DNA from: Leucogyrophana mollusca
Lineage: Eukaryota; Basidiomycota; Agaricomycetes; Boletales
Reading direction: 5' to 3'
Assembly (NCBI GenBank): GCA_021014945.1
Contig: MU266451.1
Location: 17,043 to 81,042, forward strand
Length of the DNA: 64,000 nt
The translations under genes were made by a program, and so were the position numbers. The notes beneath the pieces were generated by a model. The model saw only the letters and a program-made list of their open reading frames with translations. It did not search any database and was not told the origin of the DNA. Positions 11,506 through 21,859 of this stretch are shown piece by piece. Positions within the stretch are counted from its first letter, which is position 1. The number at the start of each line of letters is the position of its first letter.

Positions 11506-14392
11506 GGAAAGAGAGGTCTTGAAGTGTCGCGGAAGTGAAAGAGAGATCAGGCCGCTCGAAGCAACGCACCCCAGAAAGCGAGTCTGGCAGAGATTACAAG
11601 AAACAGAAAATGGAAGCCGGTGGCGAAGCGCATGTCCTTAAGAAACTTTGGATTCCGACATGCAAGGCTAGAACAGTCGAAAAGGCGACCCGGTATATCG
11701 TCAACCTCTTTCCTGAACTTTCGCCAAGTGTACCCATTTGGATCGAAGCAAAAAAAGGCAGCGTGAAATCTCCCAGTCAAGCCCTCATCGTGCACAGCGA
11801 TCCCAGTCGCGACCGCTGTAATGCGACGTATATTGCTACGGAAACCAGGACACCCAGATCCAGTAAGCGGACAGAAACGTGTAGATATTCTAGAAAATGT
11901 GCACCACTCTAACGAGCCCCAAAGTCGTGAAAACCCGACAGAAGGGAGATACGGAGGTGTAAACTATGCCTTGCACCATTACTTCATCTCCTGCGAGGGC
12001 CTCTCGATGCAGTTCGTCGACCGTAGAGAAACAAAGCACGACGAGTTGCCAAATCGTGAGGGGTTCAGGAGGACATTCGTCAACCGAGTTCATTTTCAAC
12101 CACACATTACTTTAGGGCAGGCTTCCCCCACCCAAACCAAGACCATCGACCCTGGATCCCGACTTCCAAAGTGGTCAAGTAGTTCGTTGGAAGTCGGTCC
12201 TCGGAAACATAGAAGGAGAACAGATATCTCACTCCACAAGGAGGATGCATCACTTTAGATCGTCAGTCAGATGCGAGATGCCCCCACCATCAACAAAAGC
12301 ATCCAACGAGGCAAGCTGTCAAGAGCCCAGACCCACAATACTCCACCACCATGGTCGACTCACCAATGTGCAGGGAGCTTGGAGCCTACCACGTCCCTTC
12401 CAAGCGTTCTTGTGCTCCACCACGGGGGAAAGACAGGATCGATAAAGGGAGTCAGGAGCCAGAGTGAGCGCCTGTGGAGGCAAGTAGACAAGTGGGGTGT
12501 GACACCTGGAGAGGTGGCGACCACATGCCCAATCAATCAGGAAAATGGGGTTCAAGTATAATCTTGCTCAAAACCCGCAGCCTTAGCGTTTGATTCTATT
12601 ACATATAGATGAGGCCAAACTCACGTACTTACATTCAGTCCCCCTTTCGCAGCATTATCAGGAACAAAGGTGGCCTCCGGAAGTGACGGCGACCGAAGCC
12701 ACTCCAGCGAGGCGATGGCCCATCTCGAGCCCACTACTAGAAGGGTGTGAGAGAAGAGTGGGAGGGCTGGAGCACCAGTGGGAACTGTGCGCTACTCGCC
12801 ACCCGTCTCGACGTACTAATAGCAGCACAGTGATCCCGGCAACCTGCCCAGACAATAAGAACTGCGTGTGACCGGTGTCAAGGGCGCAGATCCAGCAAAG
12901 CCTTCTGAACCAGGTGGGTTAGCCTGACGCCACAATAATACACCGGAAAAATAGCGCAACGGTCCGCGCTGCTCGAGCCACGAGCAATTAATAGATTTCT
13001 CGAAATGTGTGAGTTGATCCTTGTAGATAGGGCTCGTACAGTGATTGGGCTGGCCGCGAGGCGCAGGGGCCTGGGAAACACCCTCGGTATGTTGGGGGCA
13101 CAAGAGCCCCATACGTTCGGGGCAGGCGTGCCAGGACAATACTCGGCTGACAGTAGTCAATCGTACCCTGTAAAACGACACAGTCAGCCCCATAGTTATT
13201 ATAGCCACGACTGGCGAGGGGCGCAGTTTCCCCTCACTGACGAGTCTCGATGGTGATTTCGGACCCGGGTGAAACCCTGAGCGCACGATACGAAATACTC
13301 ACTCAAACCAGTCGTAATTTATCAGCTGCCATGCATCCTGTCACCTGAACTGACAGCCATGCCGCAAAAAGTACTTAGTGCATGTGATGCTTCTTCCAGA
13401 ACCAGGTTGGAACGTCACGGTGAGCTTGTTGGTATCCGTTCAGTTCCCTAAGGATTGAATGGAGGTTATCTGAAATTATGCATTGCGCCCGAATCAAAGA
13501 ACTTGCCGTAAATCCCGTAACCCACTTGGAAGGATTCTTCCCCCCACGGAAAGGAGAGATGGATAGATGGGATTAAGGAACAGCATTCTTAAGGTTCAAA
13601 AAGTGAATCAGCTTCATGAATACCACAAATAACTGCAGACTTGCAAGGAAGAGGGCGAGCTTCGACTTCACTCGGCGAGGTGAGGGCTGGCATTACCTAG
13701 GCCTTCGGCATTGCCACATGCTGTTTGCTTTGATTGGCATCTGCGCATGAAAGGCCGGAAATTGATGGTAGACTTACTCGAGACCACCGTAATTTGGAAA
13801 CAGTACGCCTTTGCGTCCGTTATTCTCACAGCTTCTCAATTCGGGAAACTGGGGGCGATGTAGCAGCTCAAGGGATAACCCGTCGGGTGGCCCAGGCGGC
13901 AGCAGGGCGTCTTGACAGGTTCTTCTGTGGAACAATGTATGTTCCTTCGAACAGGCCAAATCCCGCTGTGCCTGGTACAAGCCGGAAGGGTTAACCGTTG
14001 GACACAGAATTCCAATAGGCACACGCACGACTAACCGAACCACTCATAGAAGATTATAATTGGGGGGAGGGGCAAGTCAAGCCGTAATGAAAAGATCGCA
14101 TTTGAGGTACCAAGTACTAGTGGCCTGCGAAAGGTTTTTCCGAACAAAAGAACATTTTTCGGGGTGGAGGCTTGCGTAAACACGAGTACAGCAACAGTAC
14201 ATGGGCCCACCGACGACCCAGAGCTGACAACCAGAGCACTAGCATATCGATACACAGTCGACGGGAGATAGATAACAAGAGCGCAGTGCAAAAGAGGGAT
14301 AGAGAGGCAACGAGAATGGGAACCGGGGTATCGTTGAAAACGAGCATCCGGAATGGGACGAAGGGTAAGGAGAGTTTAAAATGGCGAAGGGC
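11506..14392. other. 2.9 kb stretch without a supportable gene
   Basis: Open frames of 60-156 codons occur on both strands (for example about 11610-11909 plus, 11821-12258 plus, 12816-13286 minus). None shows a recognisable domain, a consistent exon chain or low-complexity bias typical of coding sequence here. I see no terminal repeats, transposase or reverse-transcriptase motifs, and no rRNA or tRNA. The first about 100 bp beside 11505 must include the DOA1 promoter. The remainder could hold fast-evolving or non-coding transcripts, or a decayed element too old to read. Confidence 0.5.
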
Positions 14393-17300
14393 CTAATCGC
14401 AGAGATCGACCGCCGAGCCAACGGAAATTTTGATCCTTTTCCTTTGTCCTGTGGCCTCTTCCAGGGCCTTGCGCTTGAGGGCTGCCTCGGTCTGGAGGAG
14501 CACCGCCAACGACGAGATGTTTTGCGTCTCATCTTGCGTCTGGCTAAGCATTTGATCCTCGGAGGGGGGGACGGCTGTAGTTGCTGGACTACGTTATCGT
14601 AGGGCGAGTAGGATTAATTGAATACTCGAAGCGAGAAAGAACCCTACCGTGACTGGACATTGTCCATCGTGCCGGGGCGCGCTGTCAGTATGGACTAAGA
14701 TGGAGCGAGTCTTGTGTGAGAAAATGTAGGCCGACTCGAGAGTACGCACCAGACTCGAGAGCCCGATCAAGTGATTCTCAACTTCTGAATTCGGGTTGAA
14801 GTAGTCGGCATACGCCTTGCTTCGCTTCGAAGAAGGAACGAAAGCCCATTTTGTTTTCTGAAGCGTCTTCGCCGGTTTCTTTTGCTTCGACTTGCCTTTT
14901 TTCTGAGAACGTTTCGTGACGACGCCAATTTCGTCAGTGTCGGCAACTTCAACCGCCATGAAGCCTAATTTTATGATGACTTTGTGGTTTTGGGGGCGGG
15001 GATGGCCCCTCGTAGTTACTCACCTTCTGTTTCCAACCTCGTCAGAAGCTGGCCAGCGAGAGCAGGATCGCAGCCTGTGAACGTATATTTCGAGTTACAA
15101 CGAAAGGGGCTGGGAATGGACCAACCAATCTGTTCCCTAAATTGGGATGTTGTCGTCGGTCGGCGCAAATCACATATCTTGATGGCCCTCCTGAAACAAG
15201 GGACACAATGTCATCATGTAGTCGAGAGCCAGATGCGATACATACCTGAAGACCGCAAGGTCCTTGTAACGTGAGACTATGTCAGCAAAATCGCTCGCAA
15301 TGAGGTCCCAATCCCTGCGGAGATGAAGGCGACATCCAAAGCAGCGGAACTTCGTAGGTAGGCGCCTGTCGCGATCGTTATGGAAGCTAGACATTTTTTT
15401 TTCGCCAAGTGAGCGAGGGTACCACCCGATACGGCATACTCACCCCATACACCTGCCCAACTTCTGATCAATCCACCCCGCCGGAGGGAAAAAAGGGAGA
15501 TACGTACCAGACATGATGCCATCTTCCGCAACCACCTTCGCAGAGCAAAGATGGATCCTCCATCTACAGTAAGGCTTAACGAGGGACGCGGAATGGGACA
15601 GGAACAAAGGACGGACAGATATACCGCAATCGCAATCTAATTCTCCTTCATCTACGCTCTTTCCAGTATTCGAGGCAGTTGGGACCGAGCTTGACTTTGA
15701 CATAATTTTGGCTGCAGCGCCGTGTTGTGTATCGAAGGACCCAATCGGATCAGCACCCCGGATCGGTCCCGGAGCAACCGGAGCCTGGGTCTCCATATCT
15801 ATGAAGGGCGAAATTGTCAAACCTTCTCAGCGGTAGAACGCAGCACTCTAACCAAGCATCTCTGCATCCAGCCCGACCGACCCATCCCCCATACGTTCCA
15901 TATCCCTCAGCAGTTGAGTATCAATCTGTTGTGTCGAGAGTGCCGACTCTGTGGAATCGGCCAGATCGGAGGGCGGCAGCGATAAGCTGCACGCTGGCCG
16001 CCTAACAGGAGTCAAACTGCCCATCAGAAGATCTTGGGTGGCTGGAACCTGCTGAGTTTCTTCCAGATCATGTCTGGGCATCGTTCCATTCTACATGGGT
16101 ACCAAATAAACTTTCGATGAGAGGCCGAAGAGCGGACATAAGCTTTTGAGAACGCACCAGATCGCCAACACGAACGGGGGTACGCTCTGACATACCACCA
16201 TAAAGCGCTATTGTAGGCTCCATGCTGTCGGAAACGTCGACATTCATTGGCTCAATAGAGCCGTCATCAGTCCGCAGGCCAATAGGAACCATGACAGCAT
16301 CACAACCGATCCTCCTTAGAACAATTCCTTCGTCCTCCACTTCCTCCCCTTCCGCGTCCACATCCGCGTCTGCATCTGCGCTCCAGACCACATTGCGGTC
16401 CAGAGCGTCTTTTCTCTGTAGTTCGGCATCCTCTACCCGAAGTCTGGCCTCTTCCACAGGAGTCAACTTCGGTGCGGGATGAGACATAATGCCGGTAAAT
16501 GGGGCGTTGTTGTCCTCGGTCACGGAAGGCAAATATGCAGCCACTGAGGCTACCTTCAGATTGACTCTGTGTCGAGAGGTGAGTCGGGCTACAGGTCCAG
16601 CGGGGTGCACGACATACCCGTGCCAGCCGGTTTTAAACTGGCCTACATCCGTTACCTCTGGCACTTCGCCTGTTTTGTGCGTGGTGAAGAACCATCTGTC
16701 CTTCTCAATGTCTCCGGCTTGGAAGTGCAGCGGTTGATAAGAATCTGGCGTGTCTTCATTGAAAAAAAGCTTGAAGTTTCCGTAGCGGCACTCTATAGAA
16801 GCCATCAACGACAATGAAAGGTGATGTGTGGCGAGAGCTTACTCGGAAGTGCGTCCATGTTCCCAATAGTAACGACTAGCGTCTTTATCATTGCCTAATA
16901 GTCTCGATTCATGAGCGAAGGCACGTATGACAGCGCCCGAACCAGTTGTCAGCGTACTTTGAGACTCTTCTTCACCTCCCCAAGGGTCGGCATTTTCCCT
17001 CGTTTCATGGCATCTGCGACCGGATCGGCTCGTTTCATTGTGCCTAGGGACATGTTGGACAGCTGGTCTCCAAGGGACATGATTGGGACGATAATATTAG
17101 TTCCGGGTAATGCTTGATACTGGAACAAGGGTTGGCGTGAATGACGATAAGAGTTATTTGATCATACTCACGTCGAAGTTGAACGTATACGCCTCAACGA
17201 TGCTACAGGAACGGTCGATAAGTTCAGAAAACTCCCAAAGACTAGGTGCCATACTTGTTGGGATCTTTGCTGTCCTGGACGGCCGCGATTGCAAGTTTAA

Positions 17301-17933
17301 TCTGAGGATCATCGCAGAGGACCTTGTGAACCTACCAAATAAATGGCGAAAATGAAGCTCCGGAGGTATTGCTTCTCGATGGCATCGAAAATGCCAAGCT
17401 CCTATAGAGGCAGATAGGTATATGCGCCTTCAAAGATGACAAATAGGGACGTATGCGCACCAAATAGTCCATTATCCGGTCTCCCTCATTGGTAAAACCA
17501 CGATTCACATTCATCATGGATATTCCACTAGTATTTCGCTTCCCTTGTCCGCCCTCCATCGAGAAGGAGCCTGAAGACTGGGAGTTGGACTCGGATACCA
17601 GGTGGGCTACCGAGTGGATTAGTGACAATGACAATGGATGAGAGTCCGCAGCTAGCACACCCTCGCTAAAATTATCGACTGGTAATAAGTTTCTATCGGT
17701 GTCGTGAGCGGACTAAGTATGTTATGGCGAGGGAACAGCATACCTGAGATACGCTATGCATCCTATACCGGCTTTGAGGAGGGCCTGGACACAGGTGAGG
17801 CTTTGAGCGCTCGTTATTGTCTACGATGATGTCAGTACCTAGCCAACGCCGACGCCCTAGCTAACGACGACCCCCAAGGCCCACAGTCATTTACCTGAAC
17901 ATTCGTATGGACCGGGGTAATCTGCGCCTGCAT
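14393..17933 (-). CDS. HOP1: Hop1-type HORMA/PHD meiotic chromosome-axis protein
   Basis: An axis protein of meiotic chromosomes that promotes interhomologue recombination and checkpoint signalling. ATG 17933: MQAQITPVHTNVQ, then SAQSLTCVQALLKAGIGCIA. HORMA segments follow: GVLAADSHPLSLSLIHSVAH, DYLELGIFDAIEKQYLRSF, VEAYTFNFD, and ASIECRYGNFKLFFNEDTPD, DSYQPLHFQAGDIEKDRWFF, VGQFKTGWHG. After a linker comes a PHD-like zinc finger assembled over several small exons: LDCDCG, LLCEGGCGRWHHVW, CMG, then NDRDRRLPTKFRCFGCRL. Next is RRDWDLIASDFADIVSRYKD, a winged-helix-like C-terminal region. The last exons give a Lys-rich segment (KRSQKKGKSKQKKPAKTLQK) and RKRIKISVGSAVDLCD before the stop at 14393. 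Order HORMA-zinc finger-C-terminal domain matches Hop1. Intron borders around the zinc finger are inferred. Confidence 0.88.
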
Positions 17934-18430
17934 AGCCGTACTTCACTCGGTAAGTCGTACAGACAAATTTGTGGATGCGGGAACGCGAAGAAAGATGGAA
18001 GAAAGATAAAAGCAGGTAAAGCAACAGAGATTCAGAGTGGCGACGCGTCTGGCTCTTATACACGCGAATAGGTCACGTGAATATATGCCAGTCTTTGAGA
18101 TGGTAGCTCTGAAAGACGAAATGCGAGCATAACATCAAACCACTGCATTCAAGCAATTTGCAAATCGTATCTTAATAGTTCCGTTGAGCTATAGTTGTAA
18201 TGGCCAAGGATCCGCCGAGACGCGAGAGGGAAAGTGCGCAGTGTTATCTCGATCTGCGACCAATTCACGCAAAAAGTAGAGCGTCGACGACGAGAAGTCA
18301 CTTTCCAACCGCTCGCAGAATGACGTTAATAATTGGAGGTCTCTTGCTGCCAAATGATTAGTCCGTAAACCAAGGTCGTAAACTTCAGGAGCACCGACCT
18401 GGCTCAAGGCAATAGGGAGGTACTTCAAAT
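17934..18430. other. Intergenic region, HOP1 upstream / TRS23 downstream
   Basis: About 500 bp. An 80-codon open frame (18189-18428, minus) lies directly after the TRS23 stop but starts with TTG, not ATG, and no domain is recognised. The HOP1 promoter should lie here; the motif aggtcacgtgaat near 18070 contains a CACGTG E-box. Confidence 0.45.
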
Positions 18431-19002
18431 TTAAGGTTGTCCTGAGCCGACAAGGGCAGTTATTCGTGTGTCAAAACCTTCGCTTCGAATGGGCATTTCT
18501 GGCGTATGAAATGGATTTTTCATGACGGCGTCAGCATAAGCTTCATATACTTTCTGTAGGACTGGTTCCGCCACTGTCTCCGCCAGCGAAGTGAGGAGAA
18601 CAAACTTGGTTCCTAGCTTCGTATAAGATTGAGTTGTCATTGAAAAAACATGCCTGGAGGCAAACCTGTAGCGGTCAACAGGATAGTCATCTTGAAGGAC
18701 TCTCCTTCGATAACCTGGGCCCCGGAGCTGGATCCAGTCGGCGACAAGCGACTAGTAATGGCATGGATACCATGCAGAGTACCAGCCATCACGAGATACT
18801 CATTCGACGTGAGCTGCGCAAGCCCATCTGTAAAGCATGGAGTGCATCAGCCCATAAGCCTCAGCGATGTCCGAGTTCCAAATGGACCTGCAAAGTTGCG
18901 CTGGTAGACAAGGCCTCCCGCCTTGTTGATCACCTATCATGTAAATTAGGACGGTCTATCAAACAGCTGCAAGGTGCTCACCCAGAGGCCGAAGATGGCC
19001 AT
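18431..19002 (-). CDS. TRS23: TRAPP complex core subunit Trs23 (TRAPPC4)
   Basis: A core subunit of the TRAPP tethering/Rab1-GEF complex at the Golgi. ATG 19002: MAIFGLW, intron, INKAGGLVYQRNFA, intron, GLAQLTSNEYLVMAGTLHGI then HAITSRLSPTGSSSGAQVIE and GESFKMTILLTAT, intron, GTKFVLLTSLAETVAEPVLQ and KVYEAYADAVMKNPFHTPEM, ending SEGFDTRITALVGSGQP at 18431. These match the sybindin-like longin fold in order, with the fungal hallmark NPF-TPEMPIR. About 140 residues, normal for the family. Three introns of roughly 50-60 nt. Divergent from the next gene (start 19226). Confidence 0.92.
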
Positions 19003-19225
19003 GTTGGTGGTCTGAGCAAGGTCGAATTGTGGGATGTTCCTGTGCTGGCACAGCCTGAGACGTGTCTTGCCGAGGGCCCAGCTCTGACCAACCAACGCTT
19101 CGTCCGAGTCAAACTCCAAATCACACACTGTCGAATATCCCGCAATAGCCCTGCAGGTTATCGCTGCGGCTTCACAGTAGTGAGCACTTCTGTGGCCAGG
19201 GTTGGTTGCGACGAGGTTCTGCCAA

Positions 19226-20702
19226 ATGCGCTTCAGTGGCCCTTTCACGCTGCTCGGCCTGGTGGCCGTCTTGTCATGGCCAATATACTCGCTCCAGGGT
19301 TCAATCCTCGGGCAGAGGGATCTTTCTCAGTTGTCAGCGTCACAAATTCTCTCTCTGGCTTCATCTTCTGACCCCGTGAAGAATATCGACACCCGCAACC
19401 CAAACTCACATCTCTCAAAGATCCTAATACCTCGAGCTGGTGTGTGCAACAGGATCATTCAGAGGATCTAATTCATCAGGAATCAACAGCTGGAAGCGAG
19501 AATAGCACCTTTGTGCGCAATTACATCAAGTCCACACTAGAATCTTTGAACTGGCATGTCGAAGAGGACAGTTTCACCGACAACACACCTTATGGCCCAA
19601 GATCGTTCACAAACCTGATCGCTACCAAGGACCCAGCTGCTTCGCGCCGGGTCATTGTATCCGCCCATTTTGACAGCAAATTCTTCCCCCATTATCCTGA
19701 AGACCAGGTGGGTTTGGGACGGCCGTAGTTCTTCTTTATCGCTGTGCTGACGAGCACCAGTTTGTAGGAGCAACGGACTCTGCGGCACCGTGTGCGATGA
19801 TGCTCGACCTTGCAGAAGCCTTGAATCCCTTTCTTGATCAACGCTCTGCTCGTCTGGAGGAAGGGCTAGAGGACGATGAAGATATAGCCGACACAACCCT
19901 ACAGCTGGTCTTCTTTGATGGCGAGGAGGCTTTCAAAGACTGGACAGATACTGATTCAGTATATGGTGCACGGTACCACTTCTTTGACTCGTAAATATCT
20001 GTATCAGACTTACTCACTGTATGCCTTAGGCATCTCGCTCAGCACTGGAGTACCTCGTACATCGCACCCAATTCAAAACGGCGTCTTCTAGGCCACGCAA
20101 GCCTAACAGAAATTTCTACCATCGAGCACCTCATACTCCTTGACCTTCTAGGTGCAGCACGCCCATCCATCCGCTCATACTTCAGTGATACGGCATGGTT
20201 ATTCGACGCCATGGCTTCTGCTGAGCGCCGATTGGCCGAATCTGGTGCATTTGCCTACCCTGAGGATAGTGCAACAACTTGGCCCAGCTTTTTCATCCCG
20301 CGAACGGGGAAGGAGTTCACGTCCGGGTATATTGGTGACGATCATGTCCCATTCCTCCATAAGGGCGTCAACATCCTGCATGTCATCCCTTATCCGTTCC
20401 CTCGTGTATGGCATACTCTCAAGGTACGTCTCTCTATCCGTTGGTAGAATTCTCAATCGTTAACAATGGAATAGGACGACGCGTCTGCATTAGACATACC
20501 GACGATGCGCCGCTGGAATCTCATTCTACGCGTCCTGATGTCAGAATATCTGAACCTCCGACCCAACCTGCCCTCAAAGCACGAGCGGATACAACGTGCA
20601 GATGAAGATCTTGTGAGAGAGCAAGACTCCTGCCCGGTGTTTCGTACGACTGACACTTGCTCAAACGGCCTTTGCTTAGTAGCTGACTGCAAAATGTCCT
20701 GA
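19226..20702 (+). CDS. Secreted glutaminyl-peptide cyclotransferase-like protein (M28 fold)
   Basis: Predicted to cyclise N-terminal Gln to pyroglutamate in the secretory pathway. ATG 19226 was chosen because it begins a signal peptide ([20 protein letters not shown]). Conserved blocks: [129 protein letters not shown] and [20 protein letters not shown]. The H-F-D, G-A-T-D, D-G-E-E and D-D-H-V-P-F positions correspond to metal and catalytic residues of glutaminyl cyclases. The end is ambiguous: reading on gives stop 20702, but a good donor at GAAGATCTT|gtgaga and acceptor ttgcttag|TAG would end the protein in ...ADEDL at 20682. About 390 residues. Confidence 0.88.
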
Positions 20703-20957
20703 TAGCAGTCTTGCGTTACATGAGAACTGATACAGGGGTATTGGGCACATTCTATCACGAGCATTAAGTCAGAATACCACCAGGTATAATTCGACGCATC
20801 ACAATCCTAGAGCTGACGGTACAAGTAGTGAGCTGGACTCGAGAAGGGACCAAGACAAATAGCAGCTTGTAGAAACTCAACGGGCTACGAGGAAAGTATC
20901 AGGGCCTTATAATGCTTGATGAACGCAGAGACATCCATAGCAAGCTGTATTTCATGA
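20703..20957. other. Short convergent gap, nothing recognised
   Basis: About 255 bp between convergent stops of the glutaminyl-cyclase-like gene and the small coiled-coil gene. No gene or repeat was seen. Confidence 0.5.
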
Positions 20958-21653
20958 TCAACGCATATACGCGGTCAAACCACGAAACATCTCGCCACGC
21001 ACCCGCTGTTTCTCCCGTCCTTCATCCAAATATGATTTGGCATTCGTGATCAGTTTCATGCGAGATTTGTGCAACTCTGTTGCATGAGATCGCACTAAGA
21101 GCAAGATAAATTGGACATCGCTGAAATATATTAACATTGCCTTTGGAGTGTACCTGCTTTGTTCGCAGATTCGCCCTCGCGGATGCGCCATCGAACTGTG
21201 TCTTCGAGTAAGGAGGGATAGCCTGAAAACAGCGACTCGAACAGCTCCTAGGTACCCTAGAATTCAAGTAGCCCTCCCGGAGAGTCGGATATACCCACGT
21301 CATTTCCCTCGTGACACTTCTGCACACTGGCTAAAATCCTGACGTGCGTGGCACGCTGGTCTTTGATCTTGTCGATGGAATCTTGTATTTGGTCTCTATT
21401 GCCTCGGAGGACGCTGGATTACACTTTCTGCGCACTTAGCGATGGACCAGGACTTACGCATATGCGTTTGCGTCTTGGGTAAACTTAGAGGCGTCTTCTC
21501 TTGCTTGGGCGTATAGGACATTGGCCTTTTCTTGAGCTGATTGCATTGTCTTTGTATTCCCCCCTGTGGCTGTATCAGCTGTTGGTTGCACCCGTAGAGA
21601 GATGGTATGGCACGGTACGCACCGCGTTGTTTTTCAGATGTTCCTCCAGGCAT
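20958..21653 (-). CDS. Small predicted coiled-coil protein, unrecognised
   Basis: Assembled by matching splice signals to the only chain of frames without stops. ATG 21653: MPGGTSEKQR, intron, AQEKANVLYAQAREDASKFT and QDANAYA, intron, VLRGNRDQIQDSIDKIKDQR, RILASVQKCHEGND, intron, ELFESLFSGYPSLLEDTVRW and RIREGESANKA, intron, VRSHATELHKSRMKLITNAK and SYLDEGREKQRVRGEMFRGL, end TAYMR at 20958. About 150 residues, highly charged and helical with heptad-like spacing, no signal peptide or membrane segment. I do not recognise the family. The final frame and the central helical exon look strongly protein-like; the middle intron choices are less sure. It lies 3' of, and on the same strand as, the RdRP, 206 bp from that gene's stop. 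Confidence 0.6.
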
Positions 21654-21859
21654 TGCTATTTTCAAAATCTTATGGTGGTGAGAAGATGCAGTTTAAGTTA
21701 GGCATTTAGGAATAGGAGGCTGACGGGAACGCCTTTCCGTGACCGCGACGCGTGAAGCACGTGACCATGTTACACGTCACACCGACCCAAACGTTAATGT
21801 ATCGCGACAGTTAAAGACATATACAGAAGACTGAATTGATCGACGTGAGAAGAGGAAGG

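Noticed and set aside
11610..12258. Plus-strand frames that might form a small gene beside DOA1
   Set aside because: The two frames are not joined by convincing splice sites and show no conserved motif; ATG 11610 is only about 100 bp from the divergent DOA1 start.
12816..13286. Possible transposon-derived ORF
   Set aside because: No DDE, reverse-transcriptase, integrase or zinc-knuckle residues, no terminal repeats and no target-site duplication were seen.
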